Origin: Candidatus Villigracilis vicinus
Lineage (GTDB): Bacteria; Chloroflexota; Anaerolineae; Anaerolineales; Villigracilaceae
Assembly (NCBI GenBank): GCA_016721315.1
Contig: JADKIL010000003.1
Location: 186,001 to 250,000 of the forward strand
Length of the DNA: 64,000 nt
Direction of reading: 5' to 3'
Position 1 is the stretch's first letter; every line of letters begins with the position of its first letter. Below the pieces are notes generated by a model that was given only the letters and a program-made list of their open reading frames with translations, had not been told where the DNA came from and ran no database searches. Below are positions 17,020 to 23,722 of this stretch, one piece after another. A program made the position numbers and the translations under genes.

Positions 17020-17712
17020 CTAAGATGAAGGAGATATCCATTCTCTCAAGATATCCATTGTTCCTGTCCAAAGAGAACCGGCAGGCGCGCCGAGAATACG
17101 TTCCAAACTCTCGTAGTAGGAACCTACCACCAATTCAAGTTTCTCCAACGCATCAGGCGGCGGGTGATCCGCCAGCAGCAGTCCAACAATATTGCCTTCC
17201 AACCCGCGGGAAAGACCCAACATCGTATCTGCGAACTGCTCAGGGTAACGTGTTGAAAACACCCCTTCGTCAATTCCCTGATGAATGATCTTCGCAAGTT
17301 TCGGAGAAAAATGCTTCATAAAAGCCGCTTCATGTTTATGACGAATAAGAGAATTCGAATCGTCATACCAGATGCGCATGAGGTTAAGTATGAAAGGTTT
17401 TTGATCTATTTTCCAACGGCTGCCGGTATCGAAATACTGCTTCATTTTTTCAAGCGCCGATAGGTCTGCCGCTTCCAGGATCGGAGACATCACCTGATCC
17501 GATTCTTCCAACATCTTCTCCACCAGCCCATCCAACAGGGATTGCTTCGAATCGAAATAGTGATAAAAAGCCCCCTTGGATATTTTCATCTCGTCGAGAA
17601 TATCCTGAATGGACATGGCTTCATACCCCTTGGTGTAAACCAGTTTACGAACCACATCCAAAATCTCTTTGCGCTTGGCAGCGAAGTTCTCTTCTTTTAC
17701 AACTCTAGGCAT
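17020..17712 (-). CDS. TetR/AcrR-family transcriptional regulator
   Basis: Likely repressor of its own efflux operon. The 230-residue protein has an N-terminal TetR helix-turn-helix, with KGYEAMSIQDILDEMKISKGAFYHYF as two typical parts (about residues 28-53), and a C-terminal ligand domain of unknown specificity. It is the first gene of the operon, and a 21-bp palindrome with TetR-type ACCGACGGTCGGT core sits 12 bp upstream of its ATG. Ligand is probably a substrate of the transporter (inference). Confidence 0.9.
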   Translation of the reverse strand: MPRVVKEENFAAKRKEILDVVRKLVYTKGYEAMSIQDILDEMKISKGAFYHYFDSKQSLLDGLVEKMLEESDQVMSPILEAADLSALEKMKQYFDTGSRWKIDQKPFILNLMRIWYDDSNSLIRHKHEAAFMKHFSPKLAKIIHQGIDEGVFSTRYPEQFADTMLGLSRGLEGNIVGLLLADHPPPDALEKLELVVGSYYESLERILGAPAGSLWTGTMDILREWISPSS

Positions 17713-17724
17713 AGTACCTCTTTT

Positions 17725-17745
17725 ATAAACCGACGGTCGGTTTAT
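17725..17745. promoter_or_regulatory. TetR operator palindrome
   Basis: ATAAACCGAC-G-GTCGGTTTAT: two perfect 10-bp arms with one central base, covering the predicted transcription start (about 17744) of the tetR-efflux operon. Size and position are as expected for autorepression by the neighbouring TetR protein. Confidence 0.8.
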
Positions 17746-17750
17746 TTATT

Positions 17751-17779
17751 ATTATATGCCTGACAAATTACAGAGTCAA
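17751..17779 (-). promoter_or_regulatory. Sigma-70-type promoter of the tetR-efflux operon
   Basis: TTGACT (17774-17779), a 17-nt spacer and TATAAT (17751-17756) on the minus strand: one of the strongest promoters in the window, directly upstream of the operator. Confidence 0.85.
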
Positions 17780-17852
17780 GTGCTTTTTGGGATGAACACC
17801 TCGCCTCTTCACCGCCCAATGCTGATACACCTATGCATACTTTTTCCAGCAT

Positions 17853-17887
17853 GAAAATAAAAATCCGCAGAGTGTTGCTCTGCGGAT
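17853..17887 (-). terminator. Terminator of the duplicated membrane-protein gene
   Basis: ATCCGCAGAG / CTCTGCGGAT arms with a 5-nt loop followed on the minus strand by TTTTATTTT, just downstream of the stop at 17894. Confidence 0.88.
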
Positions 17888-17893
17888 CCGTCA

Positions 17894-18706
17894 CTACTCG
17901 CCACGAACTATTATTGGTGTCTTCCAACCCAGTTTTTCCAACATCAGACTCACCAACAATCCCGCCCGCCAAAATGCGACCGCCGCCATCCCATGTGCCA
18001 ACACTGCAAATAGCGGCGGAGTCTCGAAGGTGTAATACGTCCAACACTGACGGGTCGTGCCCCACAATTCGAGGAAGTATCCCAAACCGATTCCGGCGAG
18101 AAAGGTCAACAACGCCATGCGATGATCGGTGGGTGTAAGGATGAGCATGACGCATACTATGGTAGCCAGAATGGTATAGGATTTGTCGAAGGTCGGGGAA
18201 ACAAAGACCAGCATCAGGGTCATGAAAGAAGCGAAGGTGATCCAATAAAGAGCAGGGAAGATCGAGCGATGAACAGGCTGTTGAGTCTGAGTTTCCATTT
18301 TTTGGATCGCCCAATTCATAAATCGGGTAATCCGGTCAATGGAAAGACTCGCAATAGGCCAGGCAGGGATGATCCACAACGGCGGGCGTTCTGCCGTGTA
18401 ATAATGCCACAGATTGGTTTGTGTGCCCCACGATTCGATCGCCAGACCGCCGCAGATCCCAACGAAAACGATCAGAACATCCGTCTTGATGTTCGCGCGC
18501 GCCACAATGGTAATCGACATAAAAATAAAAATGCCAAGCAACAACCAATCCATATAAAGCCACCAGGCACCGTTCCAGTCGATGAGAGCTAGAACTTCTT
18601 CCGCCAGAGGCCACCAGATATAAACGATAAGGATAATGGTGACGAAAAACCCACCCAATAAAATAGATGAGTCACGCGTCCACAGGGGATGATTTTTATT
18701 TTCCAT
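17894..18706 (-). CDS. Polytopic membrane protein with internal duplication, function unknown
   Basis: Start ATG at 18706 (MENKNHPLW), giving 270 residues with about seven hydrophobic segments. An upstream in-frame start at 18760 would cross the promoter. The two halves carry the same motif: ESWGTQTNLWHYYT...PPLW (about residues 89-110) and ELWGTTRQCWTYYT...PPLF (about 215-235). Thus an E-x-W-G-T, W-x-Y-Y-T and P-P-L core has been duplicated within the membrane domain. The conserved Glu and aromatic residues suggest a functional intramembrane site. Distant likeness to carotenoid-biosynthesis (CruF-type) membrane proteins is possible but not demonstrated. It stands alone between a leaderless-type promoter and a terminator. 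Confidence 0.7.
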   Translation of the reverse strand: MENKNHPLWTRDSSILLGGFFVTIILIVYIWWPLAEEVLALIDWNGAWWLYMDWLLLGIFIFMSITIVARANIKTDVLIVFVGICGGLAIESWGTQTNLWHYYTAERPPLWIIPAWPIASLSIDRITRFMNWAIQKMETQTQQPVHRSIFPALYWITFASFMTLMLVFVSPTFDKSYTILATIVCVMLILTPTDHRMALLTFLAGIGLGYFLELWGTTRQCWTYYTFETPPLFAVLAHGMAAVAFWRAGLLVSLMLEKLGWKTPIIVRGE

Positions 18707-18718
18707 GCGCGGATTATA
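18707..18718 (-). promoter_or_regulatory. Leaderless-type promoter of the duplicated membrane protein
   Basis: Perfect TATAAT (18713-18718) ending 6 nt before the ATG at 18706. A TTGAGT at 18734-18739 could serve as -35 with a short 15-nt spacer. No ribosome site fits between. Confidence 0.6.
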
Positions 18719-18907
18719 TTTCAATATCTCAAAACTCAAATCAACCATCTGTACTGTCAAACGGATTAAAAAGCGTCTCTTAAATCCGCGTCAAGTACAA
18801 CCTCTATTGGTTAATAAAAATCCATATGCATCAATATCCATATGCGATAAAGAAATAGTCGCCAGAGATTATTACGTTCCGTTAATAAATTATGAAACGT
18901 ATCCGGT

Positions 18908-18939
18908 TATAATTTTAAAAACAGATGCAAAGCATCTGT
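18908..18939 (+). promoter_or_regulatory. Promoter and 5'-terminal hairpin of the DUF3597 gene
   Basis: TATAAT at 18908-18913 predicts a start near 18920. The transcript would begin with ACAGATGC-AAA-GCATCTGT (18921-18939), an 8-bp stem with a 3-nt loop. A stem at the extreme 5' end is a known way to protect mRNA from decay; that role here is inference. The -35 is poor. Confidence 0.6.
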
Positions 18940-18968
18940 AAATCAACCAAGAAAAGGATTTTTTTATC

Positions 18969-19448
18969 ATGGGTCTCTTCAGTAATATTCTCGAAAAGCT
19001 CGGTCTCAAAAAGAAGGCAGAGGAAGAAAAGCCTGCCGCACCAGCCGCCGCTGCTGCCGATACCAAACCTGCTGCTCCGGCTGCAAAGCCCGCCGCTCCG
19101 GCTCCCAAAGCTGCAGCCAGCGCTGGCGTAAAATCTTCCGGCATCAAGCGCGATGACGCCGACGTATCTGCCCCCGCCCCTGCCGCACTCACTGTCGTGG
19201 ACGTGGTGGCGCAGCTCGAAGAACGCGCCAAAGGCAAGGAACTCAACTGGAAGGTCTCCATCGTGGATCTGCTCAAACTGCTCGAACTCGACAGCAGCCG
19301 TGAAGCCCGCGAAGAGCTTGCCAAAGAACTCAACTGCCCCGCCGACCAAATGAGCGACTCTGCCCGCATGAACGTCTGGCTTCACAAAGAAGTTCTGCGC
19401 CAGATCGCTGCCAATGGCGGCAACATCCCCAAGGATCTGCTCGACTAA
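18969..19448 (+). CDS. DUF3597-domain protein
   Basis: Small soluble protein of 159 residues. Residues 1-20 form an amphipathic helix (MGLFSNILEKLGLKKKAEEE), 21-75 a low-complexity Ala/Pro/Lys linker, and 80-159 the DUF3597 domain, recognised by WKVSIVDLLKLLELDSSREAR, ARMNVWLHKEVL and GGNIPKDLLD. Biochemical role of the family is not known. AAAAGGA lies 12 nt before the ATG. Single gene between its own promoter and a strong terminator, suggesting an abundant product. Two long frames on the opposite strand are by-products of the alanine-rich composition. Confidence 0.88.
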   Translation: MGLFSNILEKLGLKKKAEEEKPAAPAAAAADTKPAAPAAKPAAPAPKAAASAGVKSSGIKRDDADVSAPAPAALTVVDVVAQLEERAKGKELNWKVSIVDLLKLLELDSSREAREELAKELNCPADQMSDSARMNVWLHKEVLRQIAANGGNIPKDLLD

Positions 19449-19465
19449 AAGCACGTTGAAAGCCA

Positions 19466-19497
19466 ACAGCGCGGACAAATGTCCGCGCTGTTTTTCT
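19466..19497 (+). terminator. Intrinsic terminator after the DUF3597 gene
   Basis: ACAGCGCGGAC / GTCCGCGCTGT 11-bp GC-rich arms with a 4-nt loop followed by TTTTTCTT. Confidence 0.93.
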
Positions 19498-19532
19498 TAA
19501 TAGCGTTTTCAAAACCTATCAAGCCTTAATGA

Positions 19533-19544
19533 TAAAATACATCC
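19533..19544 (+). promoter_or_regulatory. Leaderless-type -10 element of comM
   Basis: TAAAAT (19533-19538) ends 6 nt before the comM ATG, with no Shine-Dalgarno sequence in between. Confidence 0.5.
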
Positions 19545-21068
19545 ATGCTCTCACGAGTATATTCTTGCGCCGTGGTGGGACTCGAAGGCGTGATCGTTGA
19601 AGTGGAAGTGGATTACACCAACGGTCTTCCAGCAGTCATCATCGTCGGCTTACCTGATGCGGCAGTTCAAGAAAGCCGCGAACGTGTACAAACCGCGGTA
19701 AAAAATGCCGGGTTAAATTTTCCGCGCCACCGCATCGTGGTCAACCTCTCCCCCGCCGCCATCCGCAAAGAAGGACCAGCTTACGACTTGCCCATTGCCT
19801 TGGGCGTCGTCATCCTCGCTGGATTTCTTCCGCAAGAAAGCATCGAAGGCGCCATGTTCATTGGTGAGCTCTCACTTGATGGCATTGTCCGCCACACACG
19901 GGGCGTGCTCCCCATGGCAGCCGCCGCCCGCGCCAATGGATTCAAGCGGATGTTCGTCCCTGAAGCGGATGCGGGCGAAGCAGCTTTGATCCCTGACCTT
20001 GAGGTGTACCCGGTCAAATCGCTTGCACATCTCTACGACCATTTAGCGGGTCGGCATCTCATTCAACCATATCAACCTTCAAGCGACTCGCTCGAGCCGC
20101 TCTTTACTCCTACAGACTTCGCTGAAATTAAAGGACAGGAACACGTCAAACGCGCCCTCGAAGTTGCCGCAGCTGGCGGACACAACTGTTTACTCGTTGG
20201 CTCGCCAGGTGCGGGAAAAACATTATTAGCACGTGCCATGCCCGGCATCTTGCCTGAAATGTCCATCGAAGAATCGTTGGATGTGACGCGCATCTATTCG
20301 GTGGCAGATCAACTCCCCGCAGGGACTCCGCTTATCAAACATCGTCCGTTTCGTTCGCCGCACCACACCATCTCCCATGCCGGTCTAGTCGGTGGTGGGA
20401 ACATTCCCAAGCCCGGCGAAATCTCTCTGGCCCATCGCGGTGTTTTATTCCTAGATGAATTCCCCGAATTCGGAACGAGAGTCCTCGAAGTGATGCGCCA
20501 ACCGATGGAAGATAAAGTCGTCACTATCAGCCGCGCCAAAGGCTCGCTTACTTTTTCAGCAAATTTCCAACTCATTGCAGCTATGAATCCCTGCCCCTGT
20601 GGCTACTGGGGCGATTCTCAAAAAGCCTGCACTTGTGCACCTGCTGTTGTTACCAAATATCAAAAACGCATCTCCGGTCCATTGCTCGACCGCATTGACA
20701 TTCACATCGAAGTGCCGCGTGTGGACTACGAAAAACTCAGCGCAAATAAACTCGGCGAAACCAGCGAAACCATCCGCAAGCGTGTGCAAACTGCAAGAGA
20801 CATTCAAAATCAACGCTTCTCCAACTCTACTGATATCGTTTGCAATGCCGATATGCGCATTGGGGAAGTCAGACAATTTTGCCAACTCCAACCCGAAGGT
20901 CAAAGCCTGATGCGGGCGGCGATGAGTCAACTCAATTTGTCGGCAAGAGCCTATCACCGCATCCTCAAATTATCCCGCACCATCGCAGATTTGGCAGGGA
21001 GTGAAGAGATCCAGTCCACTCATTTAGCGGAGGCGTTGCAGTATCGCCCCAAGATCATGATGGGGTAA
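19545..21068 (+). CDS. comM: YifB/ComM-family Mg-chelatase-like AAA+ protein
   Basis: Hexameric AAA+ helicase-like protein that promotes branch migration during integration of transformed DNA (known for ComM). The 507 residues contain the N-terminal Lon-protease-like fold (SRVYSCAVVGLEGVIVEVEVDYTNG), a Walker A LLVGSPGAGKTLLARAMPGIL near residue 220, Walker B GVLFLDEFPEF, the FSANFQLIAAMNPCPCGYWGD cysteine block, and the Mg-chelatase C-terminal helical domain ending LAEALQYRP. No frame breaks. It is a single gene convergent with the CPBP protease gene. Confidence 0.94.
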   Translation: MLSRVYSCAVVGLEGVIVEVEVDYTNGLPAVIIVGLPDAAVQESRERVQTAVKNAGLNFPRHRIVVNLSPAAIRKEGPAYDLPIALGVVILAGFLPQESIEGAMFIGELSLDGIVRHTRGVLPMAAAARANGFKRMFVPEADAGEAALIPDLEVYPVKSLAHLYDHLAGRHLIQPYQPSSDSLEPLFTPTDFAEIKGQEHVKRALEVAAAGGHNCLLVGSPGAGKTLLARAMPGILPEMSIEESLDVTRIYSVADQLPAGTPLIKHRPFRSPHHTISHAGLVGGGNIPKPGEISLAHRGVLFLDEFPEFGTRVLEVMRQPMEDKVVTISRAKGSLTFSANFQLIAAMNPCPCGYWGDSQKACTCAPAVVTKYQKRISGPLLDRIDIHIEVPRVDYEKLSANKLGETSETIRKRVQTARDIQNQRFSNSTDIVCNADMRIGEVRQFCQLQPEGQSLMRAAMSQLNLSARAYHRILKLSRTIADLAGSEEIQSTHLAEALQYRPKIMMG

Positions 21069-21081
21069 AATTGTTCCCTGA

Positions 21082-21912
21082 TCAATGTGTCTTTGATACA
21101 TCCCATCTCTGAAACAGTATAAATATCACAACAACACAAGCCAATCCGGGAACACTGGCTTCCAGCCCAAATTGACCGCCCGTCAGCCAGTCTGGAACTT
21201 CGCTAAAGACGGGTTTGAATAAACCTGATTGATCCGTGCCACTCACGCCAAAACCGAGGATGCCACCTTGCATCAAATTCGCCATAAAGTGCAAGCCAAG
21301 CGGCATGGCAAGACTTTTGGTGCGGATGAATGACAAGCCAAATACGAGTGATGCAATAAAAATATTAATACTCGCAAAAAATTTTACATCGCCTGTCATG
21401 CCTGGGTTATTCAAATGCGTAAGCAGGAAATAACCTGCCATGAGTAGTTGGGCTGGCAATTGACCAAGCCCAGCGATAAGTCGTTGAAAAATAAATCCCC
21501 GAAATAACAATTCTTCTGCCAGCGCAACTTCTGCAAAGAGTAACAAGGTGGATGGAAAGGTTAAGAAGCCACTAGGATTCCATTGCCAATGAACCCAACC
21601 AAAAACCCACAGGATGAGCGCGGGGACAAGCATAAGCGCGGAGCCAATCAAGCCACCCAGTCCAAGTTCCTTGAGCCAACGCAGGTTGAATTCCCCTAGC
21701 AGTTCAGCTAGCGGTCTTCGGCGTAGCAACTGACAAATCCACGAGGCGAGCATTACGATAACAGCTTGCAGCCCAATGGAGACGTCCATAGAGTTTTGCC
21801 GCGCCGCTAATAAGGCTGGAAAAAGGGTTGCAGCCAGTATAAGAAAGAAGATAAGGATCCACCAGCCATTGCGTAGCTGACGTTCAGAATTCAGAAATGG
21901 GTTGATCGACAT
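21082..21912 (-). CDS. CPBP-family intramembrane glutamic endopeptidase
   Basis: Membrane protease-like protein of the CAAX-processing/bacteriocin-immunity (ABI) family, 276 residues and about seven helices. The three family motifs are AEELLFRGFIF (EExxxR), LLTHLNN, and LHFMANLM. Family members process proteins or protect against bacteriocins; its substrate is unknown. It follows two DUF4386 genes on the same strand with 38 bp between, so it is probably in their transcript. Confidence 0.87.
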   Translation of the reverse strand: MSINPFLNSERQLRNGWWILIFFLILAATLFPALLAARQNSMDVSIGLQAVIVMLASWICQLLRRRPLAELLGEFNLRWLKELGLGGLIGSALMLVPALILWVFGWVHWQWNPSGFLTFPSTLLLFAEVALAEELLFRGFIFQRLIAGLGQLPAQLLMAGYFLLTHLNNPGMTGDVKFFASINIFIASLVFGLSFIRTKSLAMPLGLHFMANLMQGGILGFGVSGTDQSGLFKPVFSEVPDWLTGGQFGLEASVPGLACVVVIFILFQRWDVSKTH

Positions 21913-21950
21913 AAGGCGTCTCTATTTCTCGGGTGGCTGATTTTTATACG

Positions 21951-22673
21951 TTATGTAGATTCTGTAACGCGCTTTTCCCATTGTTCGGCGTTGACACCTT
22001 TAATCAGAAGCCATAAGGGAAATACGATTTCAAGAAACGCGAGGGAACCAATCGAGGCGAAGAGCGCTTTGTATTGAGGCAGAAGTATGGTTCCAAAATC
22101 TTGAATAAAGTAGCATAAAGCCACAACAAGCAAGATGATGCCCAAAAACTTAGGGAGGTAGCCTGATTTGTAAACCAAGTAGCCAAAGACAAGAAGATGC
22201 AATCCAAAGAACAATCCCCAAATCAGCGTCACAGTTTCATGCGCATTGAGAAACAGCAGAGCAAACGCCTGCAGTTGATCTGGCGCGAACGCGGTCAGGT
22301 AGCCTGCACCGCTTAGAAGCAGCAAGACAATAAAATTATTAAGTAGATTGATTCCTTGAATAACCGTCATCGCGAGGCGAGAAAACGCCGCAGCCAGAGA
22401 AAGAGTTTTGTTGACGGGTTTGACCAAAACATAGAGAAGCACAGTCAACACGATCTCGATCAAAAAGACAATTGAGTCGCTGACCATTCCAGCGCGGAAC
22501 AGTCCTTGAGATGCCATGATGTTATTAGCTGTCGCTGCCGCATCGTCTGGCACAACTAGTGTCGTGGGGATATATAGCATGCTGAACGGCGCCAGCACAA
22601 CAATTAGCAGAGTGAGGATTGCGGCAATTCTGGCGGTCATTTGGATGGAATTAGTTTTTATAGTTGCGGTCAT
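21951..22673 (-). CDS. DUF4386-domain membrane protein
   Basis: 240 residues, six or so membrane helices with the DUF4386 pattern (ARIAAILTLLIVVLAPF near the N-terminus, GLHLLVFGYLVYKSGYLPKFLG near residue 170, C-terminal LEIVFPLWLLIKG). Function of the family is unknown. It is distantly related to the adjacent upstream protein; the two are likely subunits of one membrane assembly. Downstream of a MalT-like regulator in the same orientation. Confidence 0.82.
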   Translation of the reverse strand: MTATIKTNSIQMTARIAAILTLLIVVLAPFSMLYIPTTLVVPDDAAATANNIMASQGLFRAGMVSDSIVFLIEIVLTVLLYVLVKPVNKTLSLAAAFSRLAMTVIQGINLLNNFIVLLLLSGAGYLTAFAPDQLQAFALLFLNAHETVTLIWGLFFGLHLLVFGYLVYKSGYLPKFLGIILLVVALCYFIQDFGTILLPQYKALFASIGSLAFLEIVFPLWLLIKGVNAEQWEKRVTEST

Positions 22674-22713
22674 GGTTTTCTCTTTTCGTAAACGGTATTA
22701 ATTATGTTCAAGA

Positions 22714-23625
22714 TCAATTTGCTTTATTTTTGGCAGACTCGGAAACGAACGCAGTTGAATTGAATCCTTTTACGATCAGCCACACGCCGATGGACATTTC
22801 CCACAGACCGCCTGGAAGGGTGTGGAGCAGTTGTAGATTGAAGCCCAAGACTTCCAACATGGAACCGAGCAGGAAGCTGACGTACCCAATGAAGCCCCAG
22901 ATGACGAAAAGCTGCGGCACCAACTTTGCGCGATAAAACCCATAGCAAAGCGTCAAGCCAGCCATCCCTAAAGCGACCATGCCGATCTGGTAGGTATAAG
23001 CCTGTGACTGTATGAACAACGCGCTCAAAGATTGAAGGTAGGGAATTTCAGAAGCACTGGCTTTCAGGAACTCAGCACCCAGCGGAATTTGAAGCAGAAT
23101 AAATAAAGCCGAGACAGCAATAACAGCAGCTTCGACGAGTCTGGCGCTAAGGTAACCGAGCGCAACACGCTCGTTGGTTTGCTTCAAGATCGGGAACATC
23201 ATCACTCCGTGAGCGGCGTCACCAGCGGCGGCAAGCACCCAGAGCAATGCGCCGATTGCGATCATCATGCTTCTGGCAGAAACTGTCTCAAGCTGACCTG
23301 GTGTGCTAAGGACCGAACCTGCAATACCTACAACGAATCCTAAGATGTACAACGCACCTACTACTTTTGCTGTCGTTCTGTATGTGTTAACTTTTGTATC
23401 CATAATATTTTCTCCTTTGATTGAATAAACTTGATTGACCGAGACGAGGGGCATGCCCAGGTCTCTCACTTTCCGCAGCAACCCGTATAGGGCTGGCTGA
23501 TCAGGCACCGGTCCAGAAAGAAGCGTTTTTCCATCTGTTTCGAGAGTGACGGAAAAACCGTCAAACCAGTCTGCCCACTGACTGCCTAAATGTCCTTCGA
23601 TCCTGATTTGATATTCCTGCGCCAT
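22714..23625 (-). CDS. Small conserved domain fused in frame to a DUF4386 membrane protein
   Basis: One open frame of 303 residues. Residues 1-66 (MAQEYQIRIEGHLGSQW...SVNQV) resemble a small soluble protein that usually stands alone in Chloroflexota (recollection of the family, not checked). From residue 75 (MDTKVNTYRTTAKVV) it is a complete DUF4386 protein with its own start. The joining codons contain AAAGGAGAAAATATT directly before that ATG (23403), a near-perfect ribosome site. So either a stop codon was lost, producing a fusion, or two proteins are made from one frame. AAAGG-type site also precedes the first ATG. Confidence 0.78.
   Translation of the reverse strand: MAQEYQIRIEGHLGSQWADWFDGFSVTLETDGKTLLSGPVPDQPALYGLLRKVRDLGMPLVSVNQVYSIKGENIMDTKVNTYRTTAKVVGALYILGFVVGIAGSVLSTPGQLETVSARSMMIAIGALLWVLAAAGDAAHGVMMFPILKQTNERVALGYLSARLVEAAVIAVSALFILLQIPLGAEFLKASASEIPYLQSLSALFIQSQAYTYQIGMVALGMAGLTLCYGFYRAKLVPQLFVIWGFIGYVSFLLGSMLEVLGFNLQLLHTLPGGLWEMSIGVWLIVKGFNSTAFVSESAKNKAN
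23401..23418 (-). promoter_or_regulatory. Internal ribosome binding site and ATG within the DUF4386 fusion frame
   Basis: AAAGGAGAAA, 5 nt, ATG on the minus strand, in the same frame as the upstream domain. It is the best Shine-Dalgarno sequence in this operon and would give a 229-residue stand-alone DUF4386 protein. Confidence 0.65.
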
Positions 23626-23661
23626 TGCCTTTCACCTTTTGCATTAACGTGCGCGAAATAT

Positions 23662-23717
23662 AACGGCAAGGAGTATTGCCGTTTAGAACCAAAAGTATTG
23701 TTTGGAGTATTGTTTAG
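23662..23717. repeat. Hairpin and GAGTATTG tandem-like repeats
   Basis: AACGGCAA / TTGCCGTT arms (23662-23669, 23676-23683) form a hairpin, and AGTATTG recurs three times here, twice as AGTATTGTTT. It lies just after the MalT-like gene on the minus strand and may be a weak terminator; the U-run is poor. Confidence 0.4.
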
Positions 23718-23722
23718 GGGAC

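Noticed and set aside
18890..19478. Two long open frames on the minus strand across the DUF3597 gene
   Set aside because: They are alanine/serine-rich mirror images of the Ala/Pro/Lys linker, with no ribosome site or family; the plus-strand DUF3597 domain is clear.
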